This document shows positions 1 to 8,999 of a DNA stretch of 64,000 bases, in pieces; positions within the stretch are counted from its first letter, which is position 1, and each line of letters starts with the position of its first letter. This stretch comes from Rhipicephalus microplus. Lineage: Eukaryota > Arthropoda > Arachnida > Ixodida > Ixodidae. The position numbers were made by a program, and so were the translations under genes. The stretch spans positions 11,711,001 through 11,775,000 of the forward strand of contig NC_134704.1 of the NCBI RefSeq assembly GCF_043290135.1. The letters run 5' to 3'. Below the pieces are notes generated by a model. The model did not search any database. It saw nothing but the letters and a program-made list of their open reading frames with translations, and was not told the DNA's origin.

Positions 1-266
1 AACACGGAAAAACGAGCCCTTAGGTATACACTTGTTTCCCTTATTTCATTGAACGAGGGTCTCGTACTGGCAGACTTGGTGTGTTTAGGTTGTATAAGAG
101 GGACAATTAATCAGCTGCCCGCTCATAATAAGTTCACGTGCTACGTGGCGCTAAACATGCGCATAAGAGTGTTTCACACTCGTTGTTTGGCTTATAGATG
201 GCGCTGACTGTCACTCCTACTTCTAAATTCACAGATAAACCCAAAAAAGTGGATGGAGGGAGGGCC

Positions 267-338
267 GCTGTGATAGCTCAGTGGTTAGAGCATGGAACGC
301 GTAATTCGAAGGTCGTAGGTTCGATTCCTGCTCACAGT
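267..338 (+). ncRNA. tRNA-like Pol III unit, satellite copy 1
   Basis: The 72 nt fold as a tRNA cloverleaf. Acceptor GCTGTGA pairs with TCACAGT (one G-T), the D stem GCTC pairs with GAGC, and the T stem GTAGG pairs with CCTGC around loop TTCGATT. Box A (TAGCTCAGTGG, 274-284) and box B (GGTTCGATTCC, 318-328) match Pol III consensus, and T6 at 345-350 is a plausible terminator. The anticodon loop CGCGTAA would give anticodon CGT (Thr), but position 33 is G where translating tRNAs have U. This copy also has G at 294, which breaks one anticodon-stem pair that the other six copies keep. I infer a tRNA-derived promoter module rather than a translating tRNA. No CCA is encoded, as expected for a eukaryote. 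Confidence 0.75.
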
Positions 339-720
339 TGGTAATTTTTTCATCCACTTTTCTTTCTTCTTATTTACATTCTATTGGTTTTAATAACTTC
401 CCCTGTACATTCCTTGGCATTACTGTCTGTTATAACTCATTAATATTGTGTTAAAACACGGAAAAACGAGCCCTTAGGTATACACTTCTTTCCCTTATTT
501 CATTGAACGAGGGTCTCGTACTGGCAGACTTGGTGTGTTTAGGTTGTATAAGAGGGACAATTAATCAGCTGCCCGCTCATAATAAGTTCACGTGCTACGT
601 GGCGCCAAACATGCGCATAAGAGTGTTTCACACTCGTTGTTTGGCTTATAGATGGCGCTGACTGTCACTCCTACTTCTAAATTCACAGATAAACCCAAAA
701 AAGTGGATGGAGGGAGGGCC

Positions 721-792
721 GCTGTGATAGCTCAGTGGTTAGAGCATCGAACGCGTAATTCGAAGGTCGTAGGTTCGATTCCTGCTCACAGT
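721..792 (+). ncRNA. tRNA-like Pol III unit, satellite copy 2
   Basis: Same cloverleaf as copy 1 but with a full 5-bp anticodon stem (TCGAA/TTCGA). Box A, box B and the downstream T6 are intact. Confidence 0.75.
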
Positions 793-1174
793 TGGTAATT
801 TTTTCATCCACTTTTCTTTCTTCTTATTTACATTCCATTGGTTTTAATAACTTCCCCTGTACATTCCTTGGCATTACTGTCTGTTATAACTCATTAATAT
901 TGTGTTAAAACAAGGAAAAACGAGCCCTTAGGTATACACTTCTTTCCCTTATTTCATTGAACGAGGGTCTCGTACTGGCAGACTTGGTGTGTTTAGGTTG
1001 TATAAGAGGGACAATTAATCAGCTGCCCGCTCATAATAAGTTCACGTGCTACGTGGCGCCAAACATGCGCATAAGAGTGTTTCACACTCGTTGTTTGGCT
1101 TATAGATGGCGCTGACTGTCACTCCTACTTCTAAATTCACAGATAAACCCAAAAAAGTGGATGGAGGGAGGGCC

Positions 1175-1246
1175 GCTGTGATAGCTCAGTGGTTAGAGCA
1201 TCGAACGCGTAATTCGAAGGTCGTAGGTTCGATTCCTGCTCACAGT
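1175..1246 (+). ncRNA. tRNA-like Pol III unit, satellite copy 3
   Basis: Identical in the tRNA-like part to copy 2, including G at position 33 of the anticodon loop. T6 follows within about 12 nt. Confidence 0.75.
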
Positions 1247-1628
1247 TGGTAATTTTTTCATCCACTTTTCTTTCTTCTTATTTACATTCCATTGGTTTTA
1301 ATAACTTCCCCTGTACATTCCTTGGCATTACTGTCTGTTATAACTCATTAATATTGTGTTAAAACACGGAAAAACGAGCCCTTAGGTATACACTTCTTTC
1401 CCTTATTTCATTGAACGAGGGTCTCGTACTGGCAGACTTGGTGTGTTTAGGTTGTATAAGAGGGACAATTAATCAGCTGCCCGCTCATAATAAGTTCACG
1501 TGCTACGTGGCGCCAAACATGCGCATAAGAGTGTTTCACACTCGTTGTTTGGCTTATAGATGGCGCTGACTGTCACTCCTACTTCTAAATTCACAGATAA
1601 ACCCAAAAAAGTGGATGGAGGGAGGGCC

Positions 1629-1700
1629 GCTGTGATAGCTCAGTGGTTAGAGCATCGAACGCGTAATTCGAAGGTCGTAGGTTCGATTCCTGCTCACAGT
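1629..1700 (+). ncRNA. tRNA-like Pol III unit, satellite copy 4
   Basis: Identical in the tRNA-like part to copy 2, with the T6 tract retained. Confidence 0.75.
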
Positions 1701-2082
1701 TGGTAATTTTTTCATCCACTTTTCTTTCTTCTTATTTACATTCCATTGGTTTTAATAACTTCCCCTGTACATTCCTTGGCATTACTGTCTGTTATAACTC
1801 ATTAATATTGTGTTAAAACACGGAAAAACGAGCCCTTAGGTATACACTTCTTTCCCTTATTTCATTGAACGAGGGTCTCGTACTGGCAGACTTGGTGTGT
1901 TTAGGTTGTATAAGAGGGACAATTAATCAGCTGCCCGCTCATAATAAGTTCACGTGCTACGTGGCGCCAAACATGCGCATAAGAGTGTTTCACACTCGTT
2001 GTTTGGCTTATAGATGGCGCTGACTGTCACTCCTACTTCTAAATTAACAGATAAACCCAAAAAAGTGGATGGAGGGAGGGCC

Positions 2083-2154
2083 GCTGTGATAGCTCAGTGG
2101 TTAGAGCATCGAACGCGTAATTCGAAGGTCGTAGGTTCGATTCCTGCTCACAGT
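2083..2154 (+). ncRNA. tRNA-like Pol III unit, satellite copy 5
   Basis: Identical in the tRNA-like part to copy 2. The unit's variant base lies upstream, outside the promoter module. Confidence 0.75.
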
Positions 2155-2535
2155 TGGTAATTTTTTCATCCACTTTTCTTTCTTCTTATTTACATTCCAT
2201 TGGTTTTAATAACTTCCCCTGTACATTCCTTGGCATTACTGTCTGTTATAACTCATTATATTGTGTTAAAACACGGAAAAACGAGCCCTTAGGTATACAC
2301 TTCTTTCCCTTATTTCATTGAACGAGGGTCTCGTACTGGCAGACTTGGTGTGTTTAGGTTGTATAAGAGGGACAATTAATCAGCTGCCCGCTCATAATAA
2401 GTTCACGTGCTACGTGGCGCCAAACATGCGCATAAGAGTGTTTCACACTCGTTGTTTGGCTTATAGATGGCGCTGACTGTCACTCCTACTTCTAAATTCA
2501 CAGATAAACCCAAAAAAGTGGATGGAGGGAGGGCC

Positions 2536-2607
2536 GCTGTGATAGCTCAGTGGTTAGAGCATCGAACGCGTAATTCGAAGGTCGTAGGTTCGATTCCTGC
2601 TCACAGT
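2536..2607 (+). ncRNA. tRNA-like Pol III unit, satellite copy 6
   Basis: Identical in the tRNA-like part to copy 2. It lies in the unit that starts one base early because of the single-base deletion in copy 5's tail. Confidence 0.75.
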
Positions 2608-2989
2608 TGGTAATTTTTTCATCCACTTTTCTTTCTTCTTATTTACATTCTATTGGTTTTAATAACTTCCCCTGTACATTCCTTGGCATTACTGTCTGTT
2701 ATAACTCATTAATATTGTGTTAAAACACGGAAAAACGAGCCCTTAGGTATACACTTCTTTCCCTTATTTCATTGAACGAGGGTCTCGTACTGGCAGACTT
2801 GGTGTGTTTAGGTTGTATAAGAGGGACAATTAATCAGCTGCCCGCTCATAATAAGTTCACGTGCTACGTGGCGCCAAACATGCGCATAAGAGTGTTTCAC
2901 ACTCGTTGTTTGGCTTATAGATGGCGCTGACTGTCACTCCTACTTCTAAATTCACAGATAAACCCAAAAAAGTGGATGGAGGGAGGGCC

Positions 2990-3061
2990 GCTGTGATAGC
3001 TCAGTGGTTAGAGCATCGAACGCGTAATTCGAAGGTCGTAGGTTCGATTCCTGCTCACAGT
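2990..3061 (+). ncRNA. tRNA-like Pol III unit, satellite copy 7
   Basis: Identical in the tRNA-like part to copy 2. This is the last complete one before the array is truncated at the (TA)n tract. Confidence 0.75.
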
Positions 3062-3215
3062 TGGTAATTTTTTCATCCACTTTTCTTTCTTCTTATTTAC
3101 ATTCCATTGGTTTTAATAACTTCCCCTGTACATTCCTTGGCATTACTGTCTGTTATAACTCATTAATATTGTGTTAAAACACGGAAAAACGAGCCCTTAG
3201 GTATACACTTCTTTC

Positions 3216-3251
<36 letters not shown>
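3216..3251. repeat. (TA)n microsatellite terminating the satellite array
   Basis: Alternating TA begins inside the eighth unit at the point where the other units read CCCTTATTTC. The array therefore ends exactly at a TA expansion. Confidence 0.95.
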
Positions 3252-3253
<2 letters not shown>

Positions 3254-5802
3254 TGAACAAATGTATGCGTACAGAGTCTTCCCTTTGTTCAGGATGTCTA
3301 TGTAACAATCTCCCATCTGCTTTTATCGTCCTGTGACCAGAGCTCTCACTCGGTTGTAGGCCCAGCAACCTTTTGACATTTCCGTTTTCGCTTTTGTTTC
3401 ACTCAAAATATAGCCATGTTTTGTTATATTCTGTAAAGAAACAATCTGGCACACTGAACTAATTAATAAGAAATGCTTTCAGAACGGCAGTAGAAAATGT
3501 TGGTGAAACACGATGTGTCTTCATGTGCCCTAGTGTAGTATTTTTTGCTCTTTCTATTTATTATCGTCGTGATTAGTATCACCTAATCTTATTAAGCCTC
3601 AGCATACTGCCTCACATAGTGTGAGTGCAGTCACCGACTATTCTTTGTCAATTGGACGTGTCATCATCATTTGTATAATTTTCTTATCTGTAAATACCAT
3701 CATCAGTGTGTGCCGGCTTGAGCTGTAATTTAAATGTATCCGGCATATTTGAGCACAAAGATTAGTTTGATTGATTGAAATGAAGCTTTCGTTTACACAA
3801 GATGTCAGTTTTGGTTTCTTAGAGGTGTACTCAGTTATGCCTCGATGTGCTTAGCGAGGGTACGATTAATCTTATTGCTTAGCTTTGTTCTCTATACTTT
3901 GAATTTCTCGAGGTTTGCGGCTAGTTTTCTCTCCGTTTCTTTGGCTCACCGCTTTCTTTTGATTTCGTTCCGACAACGAAACCAGGCTGCTTAAGTCTCT
4001 CCGACTCACTCTCCCTATCTGCGGACAAATACCTCCGAGCCACCACTTCTATATATACGATGCATTGCTAGCACCTCCTTTGACGTCATGGTAGATGTCG
4101 CTGCCAGCAGCGGTGTCTGCTAGGCAAGGGTTGAGATCATGGTGTGGCTACCGGCCACAGTGAAACAGCGAGAATACGGCTATAATGTAGCTCTCGGTAC
4201 CAAACAACATAACTCTCGAACAAAATGAGATAGCGACGTCATTGTTGCTGTAGCACACTTCCGTATGTCTGTAGATTCTCAAAACATTAAAAAGTAGTTT
4301 CACATTAAAAACACTTTTCAAGGGTGGCAACATAACTGAGGAAATGGTGGCGTTCATGCAGAATGGTAGCTCACCGGTCAGAATGCGCAAGGTGGCGTTT
4401 GCCAGGGGCGTAGCCAGCGATGTTTTTCGGGGGGAAGCGGGGGGAGAGGGCGGATAGGTGCACACTACCTTGACCTGAAGTGGGGTCCCTGCAAGCATAT
4501 GGAGTCGAGTGTCGTTCTGTGTTCTGAATTCTATGGCAAAAACAAAAGTTTCGCGGGAAAGAAATTTTTCGGGAGGGCTGGGGAGGTACGGGTCCGGTGG
4601 GCCCCTTTCTGCATGGTTACGCAACTGGTGTTAGCCGCTTAACCGAGGAGGCTTGTGTGCTGTGTAACATCTGCGTTCCGTGGTTGGCATGAGTTAACCG
4701 TGATCGCTCGTAAGCACAGTTCACTTGCCTGTTGAACAAGGGTAGTTGGCGAATGCATAAGGGACCGTGTGAGCTTTTTTTTTTCGCATTCAGGGCACCC
4801 TTATTGGTTGAATGACGAAACGTATGCCAGCAGTCGCATAAATCATTGATCATTGGGCAGGCGAGATGCTACGTCACGCAAAGCAGCACTGTAGCCAGAA
4901 GCTCGTCAAATCAGGATACCTTCAGAGAAGATACTTTTGTTGGTGGAAGCATATGCCTGAAGCCGCGTATGCGCAGCCGCATTTTGAGCGCGTAAATCAA
5001 GTCCCAATTTGAAGCTTGCGGGTTCTGGCTCCATCGACGCAGGAAATAATATTTGATTTACTTATATAATATTCCATTCTTGTCATAACTACTGCATTAC
5101 ATTTTAATAATAAATAACGCCCTCTGCGTTTTTCTAGGTGTAATACTTTGTTGAATTCATTTAGTTGACGAGTTTCTCCCTCTCCTGAAGAATTGCGATA
5201 TGTTCCTACTGAAGGTTCTAAGAGAAAATAGCTTGGTTACGTAACACAAAGCTCAGTTGAAAGTACCTCCACCAGATGGCGGTACCTTCACAGCAAATGA
5301 GCGTAACTGCACATGCTACCTTTAGGTAGCAGAGTTGTGCGTAGGTATACCTGGAAACCACAGCACTATGACTTGGCCGAACTCCGTTTTTGCAGATGCC
5401 ATGCCTGGCGCGTCACCGGTTGGACATCCATGCCTTGTTGCCGACCGCCAATGAACATGACTGCAGTAGCGATAACTAATGTCAATCTAGTTCACTGCCA
5501 CTGCGGCACAGGGAACTACCAAAGTTAGGACGATTGTCCACTTTTCCGCAATGGATTGTTGCAAGCAAAGTTTGGAAGACCGACACGCAGATGCAATACC
5601 TAAAGGCATTCAAGAACCAGCCTTGTTATAATCTTTTATTTCGTCACCATTTTAATCTTTGTCATTTTACTTTACCAATAACGCATTTAGAGGGTACATA
5701 AGCATGAGGAAAACTCGAGGCAAAGCCAAGGTTGGTTTGTGAATACGGGCCGAAGTCAACAGTACTCGTCTGGATTTATTATTTGATAAGTAACAACAAT
5801 GA
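3252..5802. other. unassigned, no supportable gene
   Basis: No coding region is recognisable. A 158-codon minus-strand open frame (4148-4624) has no family features and overlaps a GGGGCGTAGCCAG stretch near 4404 that looks like repeat sequence. A TGACGTCA site lies near 4080. I see nothing else. Confidence 0.5.
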
Positions 5803-6048
5803 TGATATGTGGGGTTTAACGCCCCAAAACCACTATATGATTATGAGAGACGCCGTAGTGAAGGGCTCCGGAAATTTCGACCGCCTGGGCTTCTTTAACC
5901 TGCACCCAAATCTGAACTCACGGGCCTACAGCACTTTCACCTCCATCGAAAATGCAGCCACCGCATGCAGCCGGGGTTAGATCCCGTGACCTGCCGGTCA
6001 GTAGCCGAGTAGCCGAGTACCTTAGCCACTAGACCACCACGGCGGCCG
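5803..6048 (-). mobile_element. tRNA-derived SINE (Ruka-like), older copy
   Basis: Read on the minus strand it starts with a tRNA-like head near 6048, runs through the conserved core (GTAGGCCCGTG, GGTGCA, GGTGGTCGAAATTTCCGG and CTACGGCGTCTCTCATAATC motifs) and ends in the CCACATATC tail. Box B is degraded (GGGATCTAACC) and the head carries a short duplication, AGCCGAGTAGCCGAGT. I could not find a clear target-site duplication. It is non-coding; open frames across it are artefacts. The match to the published tick SINE Ruka is from memory. Confidence 0.85.
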
Positions 6049-7140
6049 AAAGCATTGGAGGGCAAATGCTGGCTTCACTATTGCTGGCAAAGTTTTGCGG
6101 GGGCAATTTCCTTTCCCAGCAACTTTCTAACCTCCTTGGTTCGAACATTGCCACCATTGTCATAAGTCTACATTGAATACTCACATCACTGATGTTTATT
6201 GTTTTCATAATCAGTGGTGAAAGTTAGTGCCTTCTAAAAAAAAAAGGAAAGGCATTCGCAAATCAACGCATGTGAATCTTTGCGAAATAGCTTTCGTGGA
6301 AGTAAATGGGGTGGAAGTAGACTCCAAATATTTTGCAGTGAAACATTGAAAGGATATAGCTTGAATTTCGTTATTCAAGTGCATTCGAACATTTCAAACT
6401 CTATTACATCTTTTTCTAAATCGTGTATCCGGTTCCCGCTTCACTAAGCGTTAGCTAGCTTACCCGCTCTTTCATTTTCATCAGCTTTACCATAATCAAA
6501 TTCATTTCAGATATATCAGCACACAATCTAGATGCAGTTCTTCTCAGCCCCGAACATTTCGCGTACTACTTATGTACTGGTGGAAGGAATGAGGGATCCC
6601 GGTAGTTAGAGAAAAAGAGGGTGGGGTCACATATTAACATAACATGCTGCATGCAATAGGTGAGTTATTTTCATCTCTGGCAATGAATGGTCAAACTACA
6701 GCGCCACGCCAATTCTATCTCAACAGCTGGTCAATACATTGTGCAGTTTGCAACCGCATTCAACCTGCTTCTAGCTATGTTTTCTTTTCAAATGTGCAAG
6801 CCTACAAAAAGTATGCTCTCGTGCATATGTCATGGAAAACTGCAACAAAAGTTTCACAACCACCTCGTGACGGGAAACGTGAGTCAGCTCCTTGGCATTG
6901 CAAGAATACACTGCGAAGAAACATTCTCAGAAATTTGAGAAGTTTTGAAAAGTTCAATATAGCATGCCTTAGAAAAATGCAGAGGCAAAATTGTGTTTTT
7001 TATGAATGGTTACGTGGATACCTTCAAATTTCTTTGCCAACCACGTGGGTTCTGTTATCACCAATTTAATGGTCTATAACAACTCTGTTTCATGGAAAAT
7101 ACCGAACGGAGTTCATGCTATTGTGATATATATGTATATA
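6049..7140. other. unassigned, no supportable gene
   Basis: AT-rich single-copy-looking DNA. Two overlapping plus-strand open frames (longest 141 codons, 6644-7069) lack any recognisable motif and I do not call them genes. Confidence 0.45.
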
Positions 7141-7163
7141 TGCCGAGAGTGCCCAGCCGAGAG

Positions 7164-8124
7164 AGAGAGAGAGAGAGAGATAAAGATGCAAGGAAAGGCA
7201 GGGAGGTTAACCAGACACACATCCTGTTTGCTACCCTGCACTGGGGAAGGGATAAAGGGGAGAAAAGAGGTTGCAGAGAGATGAGAAGGTACACACAATC
7301 ACGAGCACACTCGGGGAGCACACACAGTCTACAGGCGGTCGCTCAGGTTTGTTGACTTTAGATAAATTAGCAGTGCTTTGGTTGCTTTCTGCGCAACTGA
7401 GGCAGATGTCCAAGGTCCTAGTATCTTCTGCACACAAAATGGTCCGGGGTCAAGTTGATTCAAAACCATCCGGAGCTGGCCTCGCTGTGTGCCGTAGCAA
7501 GAGCAGCTGCACAGGACGTGTTCGATGGTCTCTTCAGCTCCGCAGTAGTCGCATGTAGGAGTGTCTGCCATACCAATGCGAAAGGAGTACACCTTTGTAA
7601 ATGCAACAGCCAACCAAAGGCGACATAACAGTGTCGCATCGGAGCGGGAAAGTTGTGATGGTAGCTTTAGCTTGAGCGAAGGATCCAGTTCATAAAATTG
7701 ACACCTTTGGAAGCTGGTAGACTACCAGAACGTGCGTGTGAGATCTCGAGCCAGCCGGTAAAGTTGTCTTGCTGCATCATTCCTTGATAGAGGAATCGGG
7801 ACTACACGGGTTCCTTCATGGGCTGAGTGGGCTGCATCATCGGCTAATTGATTTCCGGTAATACCGATATTTCCAGGCAGCCATTGATATATGATATCAT
7901 GCCCTCGTGCTAGAGCTTCATGATGGCAATGTCTTATTTCTTGTACCAATTGGTCATGACTCTTCCTACGCATGGCAGACTGCAAACTCTGAAGCGCTGC
8001 CTTCGAATCACAGAATATGGCCCATTTTCCTGGACGTTCTTGAACTAGATATTGTAAAGCAGTCCTTATAGCAGCAAGCTCTGATGCCGTAGATGTAGTC
8101 ATATGCGACAACTTAAACTTGATT
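7164..8124 (-). mobile_element. 5'-truncated I-like non-LTR retrotransposon with 13-bp target-site duplication
   Basis: The insert is flanked by the exact direct repeat GCCCAGCCGAGAG at 7151-7163 and 8125-8137. On the minus strand it starts in mid RNase H domain, continues through a zinc-binding C-terminus, and ends in a 3' UTR with a (TC)n tail that appears as GAGAGA on the plus strand at 7164-7182. The exact duplication and 5' truncation are the classic result of target-primed reverse transcription. I assign it to the RNase H-bearing I-like LINEs; the clade is uncertain. Confidence 0.9.
7329..8124 (-). pseudogene. LINE pol C-terminus: RNase H domain plus zinc-binding tail, broken
   Basis: Two minus-strand frames make up the remnant. 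The upstream part (about 8124-7722) is an RNase H domain: SELAAIRTAL carries the conserved Glu, IFCDSKAALQ a catalytic Asp, and a WLPGNIGITGNQLADDAA segment the His/Asp region. The first RNase H Asp is absent because the copy is 5'-truncated. The downstream part (7613-7329) contains a CX2CX7HX4C zinc-binding motif (CDYCG...EHVLCSC) and the usual alanine/lysine-rich end. A frame change between 7722 and 7613 separates the two. In the intact element this protein copies the element's RNA into DNA at a nicked chromosomal site. This copy cannot make an active enzyme. An artefactual N-terminal run from the adjoining (TA)n and (CA)n tract must not be read as part of the protein. Confidence 0.88.
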
Positions 8125-8126
8125 GC

Positions 8127-8172
8127 CCAGCCGAGAGTGCCCATATATGTGTATATGGGCACTCTCAGCTGG
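8127..8172. repeat. 21-bp inverted repeat (hairpin) overlapping the LINE target site
   Basis: Arms 8127-8147 and 8152-8172 are complementary with one mismatch around a 4-base loop, TGTG. The target-site duplication of the adjacent LINE lies in the left arm, so the LINE inserted at or beside this palindrome. Confidence 0.9.
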
Positions 8173-8196
8173 TTTTTTTCGTCACCACGAATGCCT

Positions 8197-8270
8197 CGTA
8201 TACGTGTACGTATGCACACGCGCGCACGCACACACACACACACACACGCACACGCGCGCGCGTGTGCGCA

Positions 8271-8309
<39 letters not shown>
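8197..8309. repeat. 113-nt uninterrupted alternating purine-pyrimidine tract
   Basis: The tract joins a TACGTGTACGTATG start, CACGCG/(CA)n, a CGCGCGCGTGTGCGCATG centre and a (TA)n end without a single break in purine-pyrimidine alternation. Such DNA can adopt Z-form or cruciform structure. The long IYIY, THTH and VCVC frames here are translation artefacts. Confidence 0.95.
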
Positions 8310-8311
<2 letters not shown>

Positions 8312-8930
8312 GTGTATATTGCGTGTGGAAAAGCCACAAAGTTAAATAAATTATTCAGGAAATGTTTTTTTTTTCTAAACACACGTTTACACGTGCAATA
8401 ATCGCTTTGCAGCACGCTACGTTAGCCAGCTCGGACACAGAGAGTACGTTTGTCATCCCAGTAACAGAAGTCTATTTATATACACGATATGCGGCTGACG
8501 GTATGCAGAGCGTAGAAGCGCTTCGTTTTGTTATCATGATAGGCAGCGACGTGTCTGGTCGAATGGTTCCCCGCTATTCGCGATGCGTACGCGTCTGCTA
8601 CCTCTACCAGCTCAATTTTGCCCTTCGGGGCTTTGACACCCATGCGCTGCCGCTTATCTCATCACATGGGTAGTTTGTACGTTTTGTGCTTTCACCACAA
8701 AATTAAAATGGGCCTTCTCCTAGTCCGAATAATCTAAGTGGAGATCGTCGAGATCAAAACTGGCAACCCTTGGACTCCGACGTTCGGCCCCATGGCGGTT
8801 TAGGTGATCTCGGAGGCCTGCATTCGAGCCTAACGTTGGGGGAAGTATTCGCATGTATCTGACACCAGATTTTACTTGGTGCACACCTGCCGTTGTGTTT
8901 TGGCCCCCACAACTCATGCCACGTGCCTTT
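8310..8930. other. unassigned
   Basis: No gene or repeat recognised. A 103-codon plus-strand frame (8362-8673) has no supporting feature. Confidence 0.4.
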
Positions 8931-8939
8931 TCGAAGCCG

Positions 8940-8980
8940 GCGCGCATGCGCAGACTTACTACCCGGAAAAGGACCAATGA
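8940..8980. promoter_or_regulatory. promoter-like cluster: NRF-1, ETS and CCAAT motifs
   Basis: GCGCATGCGC at 8942-8951 is the palindromic NRF-1 core, ACCCGGAAA at 8961-8969 holds an ETS core, and CCAAT lies at 8974-8978. All three sit within 40 bp in locally GC-rich DNA. This combination is typical of TATA-less animal promoters. No adjoining coding exon is recognisable, so the call is tentative. Confidence 0.35.
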
Positions 8981-8999
8981 GCGCGTCGGAAGGTGACTT

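Larger units (their letters stand above)
1..3220 (+). repeat. 454-bp tandem satellite array, 7 full units plus a truncated eighth
   Basis: Units begin at 1, 455, 909, 1363, 1817, 2270, 2724 and 3178, so the period is 454 bp (453 once, after loss of one A near 2257). Units differ only at scattered positions: G for C at 294 in copy 1, a change to AACAAGG at the start of copy 3, and TTAACAG for TTCACAG near 2046 in copy 5. Such low divergence points to recent amplification or homogenisation. Each full unit carries a tRNA-like sequence, a T6 tract and an 11-bp inverted repeat around both. The eighth unit is cut short after about 40 bp where a (TA)n tract begins. The array reaches the left edge, so its true length is unknown. 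A diverged single copy lies at 48707-49168. Confidence 0.97.

Noticed and set aside
267..3061. Seven functional tRNA-Thr(CGT) genes
   Set aside because: The cloverleaf folds, but every copy has G instead of U at position 33 and each is embedded in a satellite unit; a tRNA-derived promoter module is the safer reading.
1..3220. CRISPR-like array
   Set aside because: Units are contiguous 454-bp copies without variable spacers, in eukaryotic DNA.
4148..4624. 158-codon minus-strand open frame
   Set aside because: No domain or splice support, and it crosses G-rich repeat-like DNA (GGGGCGTAGCCAG).
8103..8415. Several open frames on both strands rich in His-Thr, Tyr-Ile or Cys-Val
   Set aside because: They are translations of (CA)n and (TA)n tracts; the same applies at 34718-35104, 42865-43305, 48351-48755, 49045-49546 and 55817-56059.
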